From the NCBI GenBank assembly GCA_005776885.1, contig SXOD01000020.1, positions 20,788 to 84,787 on the forward strand: a DNA stretch of 64,000 nucleotides. The letters are read 5' to 3'. The notes beneath the pieces were generated by a model. It saw only the letters and a list, made by a program, of their open reading frames with translations. It did no database searches and had not been told where the DNA came from. This document shows, in pieces, positions 44,989-54,519 of the stretch; within the stretch, counting starts at the first letter, position 1, and each line of letters opens with the position of its first letter. The stretch comes from Planctomycetia bacterium (GTDB lineage: Bacteria > Planctomycetota > Phycisphaerae > Phycisphaerales > SM1A02). Made by a program: the position numbers and the translations under genes.

Positions 44989-46515
44989 GTGGAACCGCTC
45001 TCGGACGCCCAGCGACGCCTCGCCGAAGACCTGGCACGTGAGGCCGCCAGAGCCACGCCGCCGGCGCTGAGAGACTGGGTCCGTGCGAAGACCAATGACC
45101 ACCGGGTGCAGGGAGAGGTGGAGCGGCTCGTCGCGGCATTCCCGACGATGGCGGGGACTTCAGGGGACTTGCTCCTGGGCAAGGTGCTGGGGGGGTTCCA
45201 ACTGACGCGGATCCTGGGCTCGGGCGGCATGGGAAGGGTGTACGAAGCCACGGAAGTGATGGCCGTCCCCGGCGCAGAGGCTCGACGGGCGGCGGTCAAG
45301 GTGATGAGCCGTGCCGTGGCGTCCGAGACCGGACTCAAGCGATTCCAGCAGGAGGTCTCGATCCTCTCGGGGTTGGACCACCCGCGCATCGCGCGCCTCT
45401 ACGAGAGCGGCCTCTGGGATGATGGCGAGGGTTCGGTGCCGTGGTATGCGATGGAGTTCATCCCGGCGGCGAGGGACATCGTCCACTACTGCGACTCCGA
45501 GCGCATGCCGCCCAAGCCCCGGATGAGGATGCTGGCCGAAGTCGCGGACGCGATCGCGCACGCCCACGCGAAGGGGGTCGTGCACCGTGACCTGAAGCCA
45601 GCGAACATCCTGGTCAGCACGAGTGGGCAAGCGAAGGTCATCGACTTCGGGATCGCGCGTGCCGAACATTCCGCCTACGCCGCCGGCGTGCGCACCGAGA
45701 CGGGGCACCTGGTGGGCACGCTGCAGTACATGAGCCCCGAGCAGTTCCAGGCGGATCCGCGAAAGATCGACCGTCGCGTGGACGTGTATTCACTCGGGGT
45801 CATCGCCTATGAGCTCCTCACCGGGATGCTGCCGCATGAACTTGGGGGCATCCCGCTCCATGAGGCCGGCCGCATCGTGCAGGAACAGGACGCGACAAGA
45901 ATCGACGCGGTGTTGCCTGAGATCGATCCCGCGTTGGCAAAGGCAGTGATGGCCTGCCTGGCACGCAACCCCGAGGAGCGATTTGATGGGTGCGCCGAGC
46001 TGGCCGCGGCCCTTCGGCGGGCCTTGGAAGACGCTGGGACGAGCGCAGCGCCTCCCTCGCCACGAGTGCCGGGCGGCGCCCCTTTGGAACCAACCCCGGA
46101 CGGCGCCCTTCGTGGGAGTGGTGGGCGCGTGGGCTGGTGGCTGATCGCTGCGGCGGCAGTCGCCATGGTCGGCGGCGCGCTCTACGTCGTCCTCCGGCCC
46201 ACGCTCGGTAAAGCCGGTGCGGGGGGCGATGCCGGTGCGGCTGCTGGCCATGCTGGATCGAAGGCTGTCATGACAGAATCTGTGGAAGTCACGTCCACGC
46301 CAGTCGGGGCAGATGTCCGGCTGGATGGTGCCAGCGTAGGAATCACGCCGTGCCGGGTGGACGTCCGGTGGACCGCCACGGCGGGCCCGCTCACGATGAC
46401 CATCCAGTTGGACGGCTACCGAGCGAAGCAGGCCGTGGTGTTGCCTGACCCGGACGGCGCGCGCGGTGGATCGACGACCGTGCACGTCGACCTTGATCCG
46501 CTCACAGTCCCTTGA
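44989..46515 (+). CDS. Membrane-anchored Ser/Thr protein kinase with C-terminal PEGA domain
   Basis: 508 aa. A 60-residue N-terminal region with [11 protein letters not shown] precedes the Hanks-type kinase domain: GSGGMGRVY (77-85), AVKVM with Lys104, [10 protein letters not shown] with Asp201, DFGIAR (219-224) and YMSPEQF in the activation segment. All catalytic residues are present. A helix ([20 protein letters not shown], about 386-405) leads to an outer PEGA domain ([20 protein letters not shown]). It likely senses an envelope signal and phosphorylates cytoplasmic proteins. The 3' end overlaps gspF by 14 bases. Confidence 0.93.
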   Translation: MEPLSDAQRRLAEDLAREAARATPPALRDWVRAKTNDHRVQGEVERLVAAFPTMAGTSGDLLLGKVLGGFQLTRILGSGGMGRVYEATEVMAVPGAEARRAAVKVMSRAVASETGLKRFQQEVSILSGLDHPRIARLYESGLWDDGEGSVPWYAMEFIPAARDIVHYCDSERMPPKPRMRMLAEVADAIAHAHAKGVVHRDLKPANILVSTSGQAKVIDFGIARAEHSAYAAGVRTETGHLVGTLQYMSPEQFQADPRKIDRRVDVYSLGVIAYELLTGMLPHELGGIPLHEAGRIVQEQDATRIDAVLPEIDPALAKAVMACLARNPEERFDGCAELAAALRRALEDAGTSAAPPSPRVPGGAPLEPTPDGALRGSGGRVGWWLIAAAAVAMVGGALYVVLRPTLGKAGAGGDAGAAAGHAGSKAVMTESVEVTSTPVGADVRLDGASVGITPCRVDVRWTATAGPLTMTIQLDGYRAKQAVVLPDPDGARGGSTTVHVDLDPLTVP

Positions 46516-47779
46516 GTCCCTTGCTCATGTTGAAGATGGGGAGGAGCATCGCGGCCGCGATCCCGCCGACGACCGCGCCCATGAAGACGATCATGATCGG
46601 CTCGATGAGGCTGGTGACGTTCTTGATCGTGTGATCCAGTTCCTCTTCGCAGAACTCGGCGGTGGTCTGCAAGACTTCTGGCAGGCGGCCGGAGCGCTCG
46701 CCCGCGCCGACCATGGCACTCACCGCGCGAGGCACCATGTCGCTGTTGCGGAAGGCGGTGGCCAGGTCATTGCCCGACTGGACCCGCTGCTCCATCTCCG
46801 TCCAGATGGGGTCAAAGCAGGCGTTGCGGGTGACGTCCTTGCAGATCCGGATCACATCCAGCAGGCTGACTCCCGCGGCCAGCAGCGTGGCCATGGTGCC
46901 GCACGCGCGGGCGACGTAGAGGCTGCGGAACAGCCGCTTGAAGATGGGAAGGTGCATCATGGCGCGGTCGCGCATCAGGCGCCCGGAGGCAGTGCGCATC
47001 CAGTACGCCAATCCGGTGGCGCTGGCCGCGAGGACCGGGACGTAGATCAGGTAGCCCGTCCGGATGAACTCGCTGAGCCAGACGAGCCCCTTGGTGAGGG
47101 TGGGCAGCGCATCGCCCTGCGCGCGGAAGAGTGGCTCAAACTTGGGAAGCACGAACACCATGATCACGGCGACGGCAACCACCGCGACCAAGCCCATGAT
47201 GGCCGGGTACATCATCGCACCCTTCACCTGCGCCGCGGTCTTGCGCTGCTTGGCGAGGTCCTTGCCGACCCTCGCGAACATCTCGTCCATCATGCCGGTC
47301 GCCTCGGCCGCCCGCATGAGGCTCACCAAGATGGGGGGGAACACGCGGGGCCAGCGAGCCAGGGCGGCGGAGAGTTCCTCGCCCTCGCAGACCGAGTCGC
47401 GGATGTGCCGCACGACCTGCGCCACGTCCTTGTTCCGGGCCTGGGTGGCGTAGATCTCCAGGCTCTCGGCCAGGGGCACGCCGGCCTTCATGAGGACGCT
47501 CATCTGCTGGCACAGGTGCAGCACGTCATCACGATTGACCTTGGCGCTGAGGCTGCGCGTGTCAAGTGCGCGCTCTTCCCCTTGGTCCGACGCGGCATCG
47601 GCCAAGTTGACTTCGACGACGACCAGGCCGAGTCGCTTGATGGCGCGTACGGCCTCGCCGTGCGTGACCGCCTCGACGACGCCCTTGACCAGGTCCGGCC
47701 CCCGGCGGGCGCGGTAGGAGAACTTGCGCACGGCGCCGCCGTGTGCGGGATCGAGATGGAGTTCAGCGACGGCAGGCAC
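46502..47779 (-). CDS. gspF: Type II secretion/type IV pilus inner-membrane platform protein GspF/PilC
   Basis: 425 aa, two T2SSF domains (about 95-220 and 300-420) each with the [40 protein letters not shown] type of segment; both halves are cited in part. Three hydrophobic helices are present ([20 protein letters not shown] and others). It is rotated or moved by the GspE ATPase during pseudopilus assembly. GTG 47779 is chosen for the GAGGAGG site 6 bases upstream; GTG 47728 ([11 protein letters not shown]) is an alternative. It overlaps gspE by 17 bases. Confidence 0.93.
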   Translation of the reverse strand: MPAVAELHLDPAHGGAVRKFSYRARRGPDLVKGVVEAVTHGEAVRAIKRLGLVVVEVNLADAASDQGEERALDTRSLSAKVNRDDVLHLCQQMSVLMKAGVPLAESLEIYATQARNKDVAQVVRHIRDSVCEGEELSAALARWPRVFPPILVSLMRAAEATGMMDEMFARVGKDLAKQRKTAAQVKGAMMYPAIMGLVAVVAVAVIMVFVLPKFEPLFRAQGDALPTLTKGLVWLSEFIRTGYLIYVPVLAASATGLAYWMRTASGRLMRDRAMMHLPIFKRLFRSLYVARACGTMATLLAAGVSLLDVIRICKDVTRNACFDPIWTEMEQRVQSGNDLATAFRNSDMVPRAVSAMVGAGERSGRLPEVLQTTAEFCEEELDHTIKNVTSLIEPIMIVFMGAVVGGIAAAMLLPIFNMSKGLKGL

Positions 47780-49526
47780 CGTGGACCTCCTCGGCAGTGG
47801 TGACGCCATCCAAGACCTTCTTCATGCCATCGTCCCAGAGCGTCTCGAAGCCGCGCTCCGCGAGTATGCGCTTGAGGCCGCTGGGATCGACGCCGCGCGC
47901 GATGGCCTCGGAGACCTCGTCCTCCGGGGCGAAGAGCTCATAGAGGCCGACGCGGCCAGAGAGCCCGGTGTTCCGGCACTTGGGACACCCCGCACCGCGG
48001 AAGAGCTGCGTGGCCTGCTCGCCATAGGCCCCCAACGCCGCGCGCTGCGCCGCGTCTGGGACGTACTCCGTGCGGCACTTGCCGCAGATGCGCCGGACCA
48101 GCCGCTGCGCCAACACTCCTCGAAGGCTCGCCGCAACCAAGAAGGGTTCCACGCCGAGGTTCTGGAGCCGGGTGGCCGCGGTCGGGGCATCGTTGGTGTG
48201 AAGGGTCGAGAACACCAGGTGGCCGGTCAGCGCAGCCTGGATCGCGATTTGCGCAGTCTCGGCGTCGCGGCTCTCGCCCACCATGAGGATGTCGGGATCC
48301 TGGCGCAGCAGCGAGCGGAGTGCGGTGGAGAAGGTGAGCCCGGCCTTCGGGTTCATGTGGCACTGGTGGATTCCCGGGAGGTTGCTCTCCACGGGATCTT
48401 CGCACGTCGAGATGTTGAGTTCGTTCGTGTCGTACTGCTGCAGCACCGAGTAGAGCGTGGTCGACTTTCCCGAGCCGGTGGGACCGGTGACCAGCATCAC
48501 GCCGTGCGGCTCGTCAAGCAGCCGCTGGAACCGAGTGAGCATGTCGGCTCGGAACCCAAGCTTTTCCAGCCCGATCCGGGTATGGCTGGTGTCGATGACG
48601 CGCATGACCACCTTCTCGCCGAACTTGCCGGGGAGCGTGGAGACGCGCAGGTCGATCCCTCGGTCGCCGACGCGGACCGAGATCTCGCCGTCCTGGGGCG
48701 CCCGTCGCTCCGAGATGTCCAGGTGCGCCATGATCTTGATGCGGCTGGAGATGGCGGCGTGGAGCCGGTGCGGCGGGTTGATCCGAACGCCGAGCACGCC
48801 ATCGACGCGATACCGCACGCGGAGGGTGCCGTCGTCGGGCTCGATGTGGATGTCCGATGCGCCTTCCGCGACGGCGCCGGCAATGATTCGATTCACCAGC
48901 TTGACGACAGGACCGGAGGTGGCATCCTCGTCGCCGCTGGAAGAGTCTGGCTGGTCAACGACCGAGAAGTCGGCGTCGGCGAGCTCCTCGAGGAGGTCAT
49001 CGATCTGCTCGACCCGCGGTGCCTCGATGGGCGTGTTGGCGGCATGGTGCTCGATCGCGGCCTGGATGGCAGCGGGGAGCGACACGATGAATCGGATTCG
49101 GAAGCCGGAGAGCCTGGCCAGGTGTCCGGCCAGGAAGGGATCTTCGGGGGAGCTTGTGGCCACGACCAGGTCACCGTCGTCCACCCGAATCGGGGCCACG
49201 AGGTGTTCGCGGCACACCTCGACCGGAAGGAGGGCTCCCGCGCCGTCGGCCGACGCGCCTGCGGGATCGATCTCGAAATGCAGGCCTCGCGATTCCGCCA
49301 TGGCGCGCATCAGCGCCTCCTCGGTCACCAGGTGTTCCCGGCGGAGGACTTCGCCCAGCATCAGCCGCTCGCCGCTGCGCGATTGCAGCCGAAGTGCTTC
49401 CCGCAACTGTGCCGCACTGAGCTCGCCGCGCGCCACCAAGATCTGCCCCAACGTCGGGACGGCACCCGCCGCGGCGGAATCGCTGCCGGTCGGCGAGGGG
49501 TGAGGGTTGTGGTGTGCGATCGTCAT
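47763..49526 (-). CDS. gspE: Assembly ATPase GspE/PilB
   Basis: 587 aa. Two-part N-terminal MshEN-type domain (about 25-190, LGQILVARGELSAAQLREAL), then the ATPase with GPTGSGKSTTLY (near 350), MVGESRDAETAQIA and STLHTNDAPTAATRL. A tetracysteine zinc site (CGKC ... CPKC, about 475-515) places it in the GspE/PilB extension class and not PilT. It powers pseudopilus or pilus assembly. ATG 49526 follows a GAGAGG site. It sits downstream of pilMNOP-like genes in one operon. Confidence 0.94.
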   Translation of the reverse strand: MTIAHHNPHPSPTGSDSAAAGAVPTLGQILVARGELSAAQLREALRLQSRSGERLMLGEVLRREHLVTEEALMRAMAESRGLHFEIDPAGASADGAGALLPVEVCREHLVAPIRVDDGDLVVATSSPEDPFLAGHLARLSGFRIRFIVSLPAAIQAAIEHHAANTPIEAPRVEQIDDLLEELADADFSVVDQPDSSSGDEDATSGPVVKLVNRIIAGAVAEGASDIHIEPDDGTLRVRYRVDGVLGVRINPPHRLHAAISSRIKIMAHLDISERRAPQDGEISVRVGDRGIDLRVSTLPGKFGEKVVMRVIDTSHTRIGLEKLGFRADMLTRFQRLLDEPHGVMLVTGPTGSGKSTTLYSVLQQYDTNELNISTCEDPVESNLPGIHQCHMNPKAGLTFSTALRSLLRQDPDILMVGESRDAETAQIAIQAALTGHLVFSTLHTNDAPTAATRLQNLGVEPFLVAASLRGVLAQRLVRRICGKCRTEYVPDAAQRAALGAYGEQATQLFRGAGCPKCRNTGLSGRVGLYELFAPEDEVSEAIARGVDPSGLKRILAERGFETLWDDGMKKVLDGVTTAEEVHGACRR

Positions 49527-49612
49527 GGTTGCCTCTCGTTGCAACGGGTCCGGTGAGGAACCCGCCCTGATGCACGCTGCATGCCAATCATGGCCGCAGC
49601 GCACAATCGTCT

Positions 49613-50191
49613 CTACTTCGCGGCCACTCCCGACGCCGGGGCGCCCAGCGTGAGCCGCCATTCGCGGGTGCCGTCGCTGACCATCGCAAACCGCTCGGCG
49701 ACCGAGGTGACCGAGAAACTGCGCCCCTCGGCATCGACGAAGGAGTCGCCCACGCGGTACGTGTTGTCGTTGATGATGCTCATGCTTTGGTTGAGGGTCG
49801 CCTGCAGCCGAACTCCATTCGGTGCGGAGGAGCCGCCCAGCAATGATGCGGATCGGTCGATGATCGAGTTCCCTCCACCCTGCGCGGGAGGACCGGCGAA
49901 GAGTGGGACGAAGGGATCGCGCGCCGGGCGCACGAAGGGCAACTCATCATTCAGGGCCGGGAGGCCGTAGGCAAACGAAGGGGCTGGCGCGGGCGTGGCT
50001 GCCGCGGGGGCCGACACAGGAACCGTTGGCGCGACGGCAGTCGCGGCCCGTGCCGCCGCCGGTGCCAGCATCATCTTGGTGCCCAGGATCATCATGGCCG
50101 CCGCGGCGCTGCCGGCAAGCACGCCAAACTGCTTGGGCTTGACCCCGCACGTGCGGCAGAGGGACTGGTAACGGGTGGCGAATGCGTTCAC
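49613..50191 (-). CDS. PilP/GspC-like periplasmic linker protein
   Basis: 192 aa. One N-terminal membrane segment (GVLAGSAAAAMMILGTKMML), an Ala/Pro linker, then a small beta domain with L-N-Q-S-M-S-I-I-N-D-N-T-Y-R-V-G-D-S-F and FAMVSDGTREWRLTL, the arrangement seen in PilP and in the HR domain of GspC. It would link the inner platform to the secretin. GTG 50191 overlaps the pilO stop (GTGA). The family choice is by fold pattern and position, not by a diagnostic motif. Confidence 0.65.
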   Translation of the reverse strand: MNAFATRYQSLCRTCGVKPKQFGVLAGSAAAAMMILGTKMMLAPAAARAATAVAPTVPVSAPAAATPAPAPSFAYGLPALNDELPFVRPARDPFVPLFAGPPAQGGGNSIIDRSASLLGGSSAPNGVRLQATLNQSMSIINDNTYRVGDSFVDAEGRSFSVTSVAERFAMVSDGTREWRLTLGAPASGVAAK

Positions 50192-50751
50192 AGCTCACCT
50201 CCAGGGGCCTTGAGCCATTCCTCGACTTCGATGCGGGCATCGACGAAGCCGTTGCCGACCGCGCTGAGCACGACCTTGCGGATCCGCTCGACGTGGCCGG
50301 CATTCTCGATGTCGTCGATGATCTTGAACACTTCATCGAACGAGCCCTGCATCTGGACGTTTACCACCCGGCGGCCAAGCGGCAGCGGCCGGCCCTCGAC
50401 GGGTTCCACCGGTTCCGGCAGCTCCATTTGGATGGCCTGGTCGGCGACGGTCCGGCCGTCGATGCGACGGGCGACGCGCGAGACCAGCTTGGAGTCTTCG
50501 GGGCTCCGCGCGAAGCGGGGGAGCCCGTCGCGTTCGTCACGCAACGACTCGACCTGGCGGCGCAGGAGTTCAAAGCCTCCCCGTTGGACCATGTAGTTGT
50601 CGGCGGCGGCGGAGATGGAGGCCGCCTCGTTCGTGAGGCTTCGGGCACGAAGGTAGTTGGGGACGATGAAGAACGCGACGGCGCAGGTTGCGACGGCAGC
50701 CGGCACGGCACCCCAGACGATGAGGTCTCGACGAGAGTGGATGCGTGTCAT
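50188..50751 (-). CDS. PilO-like inner-membrane platform protein
   Basis: 187 aa. Short cytoplasmic start, one helix (LIVWGAVPAAVATCAVAFFI), coiled-coil-like region (about 40-80), and a ferredoxin-like end with GSFDEVFKIIDDIENAGHV, typical of PilO/GspM. It starts by ATGA overlap with the PilN-like gene. Pairs with PilN to form the periplasmic stalk around the machine. Confidence 0.78.
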   Translation of the reverse strand: MTRIHSRRDLIVWGAVPAAVATCAVAFFIVPNYLRARSLTNEAASISAAADNYMVQRGGFELLRRQVESLRDERDGLPRFARSPEDSKLVSRVARRIDGRTVADQAIQMELPEPVEPVEGRPLPLGRRVVNVQMQGSFDEVFKIIDDIENAGHVERIRKVVLSAVGNGFVDARIEVEEWLKAPGGEL

Positions 50752-51434
50752 CGGCCGTCCTTTCTGGCCAGTTGTGCCAGCTTGCTGCCCATGCCGTCAC
50801 CGGCCACCCAGGGGTCCACGGTGAAGGTGATGGTGAAGTCCCGGGCACCGGCCTGGGTGCCGCCACGAGTGTCCTCGACGTTGACGTTTTCGAAGGGGGC
50901 GGTTGCCGAAAGGAGCGTGGCGATCCGATCCACGACTCGATTGTCAGGCGCCGTGCCGCGGATCTCGCCGACCAGCATGGGAATGACCGGGCTCACTGAC
51001 TGCGGGTCAGGCAGTTTCGGGCGCTTGGCGCCGGCCTTGGCCGAGTACGCGGGATTCGCCTGTGACTCCAGCGAGAGCGAGACGGCGGTCAGCACCGCGT
51101 CCTCGGGGAGGACGTGGGTGATCGTGGCCAGGACGTCGCTCGACTGGACCGGCATCACGAGGTTTCGAGCCGCAGTCATTTCGCGGTACAGGGACTCGCG
51201 CTCGCGGGTGAGCGGCGAAATCATGTCGGAGAGGTCCTGGATGTTTCGCGTCAGGTCCGAGGCCACTTGGTGCGTCGCGGCCGCATTGCGCTGCTGCACG
51301 AAGCTGTGCGCCGCCAGGCCCACCACGGTGGTGCCGGCGAGCGCGCTGGTCAGCAGCAGCGTGCGAAAGCGAGTGCGCTGTCGAGCCAGGCGCAGGGCGT
51401 CCGCGGGCAGGAGGTCGACGAAGAAGTCGTTCAT
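50748..51434 (-). CDS. PilN-like inner-membrane platform protein
   Basis: 228 aa. Begins MNDFFVDLLPADALRLARQR, close to the PilN opening that binds PilM, then one helix (LLLTSALAGTTVVGLAAHSF), a coiled coil and a beta domain. It overlaps both neighbours by ATGA. In a type II system GspL fuses the PilM and PilN roles; here they are separate, as in type IV pili. Confidence 0.8.
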   Translation of the reverse strand: MNDFFVDLLPADALRLARQRTRFRTLLLTSALAGTTVVGLAAHSFVQQRNAAATHQVASDLTRNIQDLSDMISPLTRERESLYREMTAARNLVMPVQSSDVLATITHVLPEDAVLTAVSLSLESQANPAYSAKAGAKRPKLPDPQSVSPVIPMLVGEIRGTAPDNRVVDRIATLLSATAPFENVNVEDTRGGTQAGARDFTITFTVDPWVAGDGMGSKLAQLARKDGR

Positions 51435-52477
51435 GACATCGTTTCCTGCAGGGCGACGGTCGGCTGAGGGACATCCACCAGCACGCTTCCCAGGCAACTG
51501 GCCCAGGCAAAGAGGTTGCCGTCGTCCTTGGAGAGCGGCCCGAGCGCGAACTCGCGGCTGGGACACGTCAGGGTGCACGTGATGCCGCAGAGCGACTGGA
51601 CGGCATCAAGCAGTCCGGCGCGCGCGGCCCCGGGACCCGTGGCCACGAGGCGTTCCGGCCAGGAACCTGGGTGCTGCCGCTCCATGTGGCGCATGTAGGT
51701 CAGGACCTGCTCCGCGAACGGGTGCCACGCCAAGTCAGCCTCGCTGGAACCGTCCGCGAGCGGGATGGATCCGGGATCGTTGGCCGGTGATGCGCGTTCG
51801 CCGCTGCCGGTCGCACCTTGCATTCGGAAGGAGTGGAAGACGACCAAGCCGCCGCGGTTGAGGACCGCCAGCGTGGCCGACGCCGATTCCACGTGGAGTG
51901 CCGCGATCTGGCCGGAACCGGACTGGACCCGTTCCCGGCGCCAAATGGTTCGGATCGCCGCGAGCGCCGCGTGTTCCAGCCGCACCGGCTCCAGGCCGGC
52001 GGATGAGACCAAGTCAGTCGCGAAGAGTGCCGTCGACTTTCGCAGTGCCACGATCAGGAACGGCGCACTGTTCCCCGACAGGCTCATCGTCGCCAAAGGA
52101 AGCGTGCGGGTCACGAGTTCGTCCCGGTCGATGCCAAACCGATCCACCGCTTCCCAGGCTGCCGATTCCTGCAGTTCACGGCTCGTGGCCGTGGGGAGGT
52201 CCGCCAGGTCGCACAGGAAGGCAGACGAAGGAAGGGTGATCGCGCATTCACTCCCACGAAAGCCGGCGGAGCGGAGCACGCGACGCAGTTCGGACCCTTC
52301 TTGCTCCGAGGCCGCCTCGCCGAGGGTCGGGTCGGCATGGAAGATGCTGGAACCCACCATGGCCGCGGCCTGGATGGCCGGGCGGATGGCGTCGCGGTTG
52401 GACTGGGCCGCCAGGATCCGGTCGTGGCCGAAGTCGAGGGCGATGCGCGTGCGGGGGTTGAACGAGGCGAGTTTCAT
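51431..52477 (-). CDS. PilM-like actin-fold cytoplasmic protein
   Basis: 348 aa with no membrane segment. It opens with RIALDFGHDRILAAQ, an actin-fold phosphate-1 strand, and has LPSSAFLCDLADLP, AAWEAVDRFGID and RLVATGPGAARAGLLD in the order expected for PilM. It would form a cytoplasmic ring under PilN. AGGAGG is placed 5 bases before ATG 52477. A strong hairpin separates it from the pseudopilin gene upstream. Confidence 0.8.
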   Translation of the reverse strand: MKLASFNPRTRIALDFGHDRILAAQSNRDAIRPAIQAAAMVGSSIFHADPTLGEAASEQEGSELRRVLRSAGFRGSECAITLPSSAFLCDLADLPTATSRELQESAAWEAVDRFGIDRDELVTRTLPLATMSLSGNSAPFLIVALRKSTALFATDLVSSAGLEPVRLEHAALAAIRTIWRRERVQSGSGQIAALHVESASATLAVLNRGGLVVFHSFRMQGATGSGERASPANDPGSIPLADGSSEADLAWHPFAEQVLTYMRHMERQHPGSWPERLVATGPGAARAGLLDAVQSLCGITCTLTCPSREFALGPLSKDDGNLFAWASCLGSVLVDVPQPTVALQETMS

Positions 52478-52586
52478 GGTGTCCTCCTGCTGGGGACGTG
52501 GTTGGATCGGTCGGCGGGGCGCGTGACTGAAGCGAAGGTGGCAAGCCGGGGGGCTGTTGTGCGGGCCTTGGCGGCCCCCTCAACAA

Positions 52587-52620
52587 GGCGCGCCGCGATC
52601 GTTGCCGATCGCGGCGCGCC
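52587..52620. terminator. Perfect 15-bp hairpin between the pseudopilin and pilM genes
   Basis: GGCGCGCCGCGATCG and its exact complement flank a 4-base loop (TTGC). It lies 50 bases after the pseudopilin stop and 110 bases before pilM on the minus strand. Only TTGTTG follows, so termination would be partial; it could also protect the 3' end of the pseudopilin mRNA. Either would raise pseudopilin over the downstream platform proteins. Confidence 0.65.
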
Positions 52621-52669
52621 ATTCTTCCGGTTGCAGCGGGAGCAGGGCCTCCCGCTCGGTCAGCTACGT

Positions 52670-53074
52670 TCAGTTCGACGGAGCAACCTTGCCGTTGGCA
52701 TCGACGTACCACGTCGAGGTGCCATCGGTCTGGTTAGTCAGGTCGCCGGCCACGCAGTAGCCCGCCGTGACCAGCTTGGTGAGGTCTGCCGCGGCAATCG
52801 TTCCGGCGGCAGACATGTCGATGTCCTGGGACGGATCGCCGTTGAACTCGTTGTAGCGCGTGATCATCGTGAGGATCTGGCCGGCACGGGCCTCGGCCGC
52901 CTTGGTGTTGCTGTCGTCGAGCGCGCTGGTCACGCTGGGCACGACCAGTGCGGCGAGGACGCTGAGGATGATCACGACGATCAAGATTTCAATGAGGGTG
53001 AAGCCGCGCTTCGTGCCCTTGTGGCCAGATCCATTGTTGTTCGTCGCGATGCTGCTGGGAGTCGTGTTGTTCAT
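52670..53074 (-). CDS. Major pseudopilin, GspG-like
   Basis: 134 aa. The prepilin site is K-R-G^FTLIEILIVVIILSVLAA with Gly at -1, Phe at +1 and Glu at +5, so it is processed by a prepilin peptidase (not in the window). The leader before the cut is unusually long (24 residues, Asn/Thr-rich). The mature part is short, with a C-terminal YCVAGDLTNQTDGTSTWYVD hairpin. ATG 53074 has GGAAAG 7 bases upstream. It is first in the minus arm and is divergent from the minor pseudopilin genes. Confidence 0.88.
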   Translation of the reverse strand: MNNTTPSSIATNNNGSGHKGTKRGFTLIEILIVVIILSVLAALVVPSVTSALDDSNTKAAEARAGQILTMITRYNEFNGDPSQDIDMSAAGTIAAADLTKLVTAGYCVAGDLTNQTDGTSTWYVDANGKVAPSN

Positions 53075-53281
53075 GGGGAGCTTTCCTTTTCGTTGCAAAC
53101 CGGGATGCCTGGCCCACGCGGGTTTCGGCACGGACAAACATCGAATGCGGCGGGGGGGCACAACAGCAAATCACGCAGGATTTCGCGAATCGAGGTTTGG
53201 TTTCAGATAACGCGGCATGGACCATCGGCCGGACGAGCTGTTGCCGAAATGGCATTCCGCAATTGGAAGGGGCTTGGCTGA

Positions 53282-53806
53282 ATGCGACGGTTGTGGGGCA
53301 CGGATCGAACCATGCCCTCGCCCAGCCGCTCCAACCCCACGAATCACCGCGCCTCTTCGCGCCGCGGCATCTCATTGCTGGAGTGCGTCGTGGCGGTGGT
53401 GATCGTGAGCGGTGCGATCGCCTCGGCGGCCATGAGCATCCAGCAGGGCATCCAGGCCCAGGAGGATGCACTGCGAATCTCACAGGCATCCTCCGCTGCG
53501 GAAAGCGCACTCACTGAGTTGATGGTGCGCGACTACGACGCCCTGGCGCCGGGTGTCACGACCAGCGACGTGGGACAGATGACCGACCCATTTACCGGAA
53601 ACGAGTTGCCGGCCGACTACTCGCGATTCGGCCGTCGAGTCCTGGTGGCCGACGACAGCATCGCCATTCCCGGCTACGCCGGCCTGGCGATGGAAGGCAA
53701 GATGCTCACGGTGTCGGTCTTCGACCGCATCCCGGGCAACGAACGCGAGATCATCGAACTCCGTCGGTTCCGCCCCAAGTCGATCGAGGAGAACATCGAC
53801 GGATGA
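53282..53806 (+). CDS. Minor pseudopilin, GspI-like
   Basis: 174 aa. Prepilin-type N-terminus R-R-G^ISLLECVVAVVIVSGAIAS with Glu at +5, after a 29-residue leader. The rest is a short globular domain with ELMVRDYDAL, resembling GspI/PilV. ATG 53282 has GGAAGGGG about 8 bases upstream; ATG 53312 is an alternative with a shorter leader. First gene of the plus arm. The 207-base region between it and the major pseudopilin holds both promoters, but no clear hexamers were found. Confidence 0.8.
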   Translation: MRRLWGTDRTMPSPSRSNPTNHRASSRRGISLLECVVAVVIVSGAIASAAMSIQQGIQAQEDALRISQASSAAESALTELMVRDYDALAPGVTTSDVGQMTDPFTGNELPADYSRFGRRVLVADDSIAIPGYAGLAMEGKMLTVSVFDRIPGNEREIIELRRFRPKSIEENIDG

Positions 53807-54519
53807 GCGTCGCCCGCACCCATCGCGGCTTCACGCTCATCGAGTTGATGGTGGCCACCGTCATCACGTCGGTGATCGCCCTGTCGGTCGCCGGGCTGCT
53901 GTCCTTCGTCGGCGAGATGTCGGCGGGGCAGGAGAACCGGGTGAGTGCGGTGGTCCGGCTGGCCGGCGTGCAGGCCCGCGTGGCACGGCTGGCGCTGGAG
54001 GCTCGAATGGTTCTGGAGGAACGAGCCGATCGAGTGGCCCTGTGGCTTCCCAGCGAGATGCTGGAGGGAGCCGAGAGCGGGTCGGAGAGCAACTTCGACA
54101 TCATCAACCTCGAACAGGACGAGATTGTGTGGCTTGTCTGGGAGGACGTCGGCAATGGCAGCTGGCGGCTCCTTGAGCAACGTCCGGATCCGGACGCGCT
54201 GAACCTGGTTGAGCTGGAAATCGAGAACCTCGAGGTGTACTTCACCCCGGATCCTGCCTATTGGGACTCCATCTACACGTGGCTCCACGACAACGACGCC
54301 CTCGACACGTCAGTCCTGGCCGAGGGACTTGAGGCGCCAATCATCGGCGGGGTTGCCACCGCCAGTCCAGCATTCCGGTTTGCGGCGGGCACCAACTGCA
54401 CCGCCCGCTGGTTCGCCGGGGAGTACGCCTTTGCGCAAGAAGAGGCTCCGATCAACGCGCGGTTTGACGCCGCGATTGCTTTCCCCGATCCCCACCCGCT
54501 CTGCGGAGGTGCCTCATGA
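53803..54519 (+). CDS. Minor pseudopilin, GspJ-like
   Basis: 238 aa. Prepilin N-terminus H-R-G^FTLIELMVATVITSVIALS with Glu at +5 and a 9-residue leader. The size and the position before a GspK-like gene fit GspJ/PilW. The start overlaps the GspI-like stop and its stop overlaps the next start (both ATGA). It would form part of the pseudopilus tip with GspI and GspK. Confidence 0.8.
   Translation: MSVARTHRGFTLIELMVATVITSVIALSVAGLLSFVGEMSAGQENRVSAVVRLAGVQARVARLALEARMVLEERADRVALWLPSEMLEGAESGSESNFDIINLEQDEIVWLVWEDVGNGSWRLLEQRPDPDALNLVELEIENLEVYFTPDPAYWDSIYTWLHDNDALDTSVLAEGLEAPIIGGVATASPAFRFAAGTNCTARWFAGEYAFAQEEAPINARFDAAIAFPDPHPLCGGAS

Noticed and set aside
46466..47803. A 445-codon open frame on the plus strand opposite gspF
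   Set aside because: Shadow of gspF; no domain, no start signal, composition typical of the complementary frame.
47724..49556. A 610-codon open frame on the plus strand opposite gspE
   Set aside because: It is antisense to a gene with full ATPase motifs, has no recognisable domain, and is rich in Arg/Glu/His runs typical of shadow frames in GC-rich DNA.
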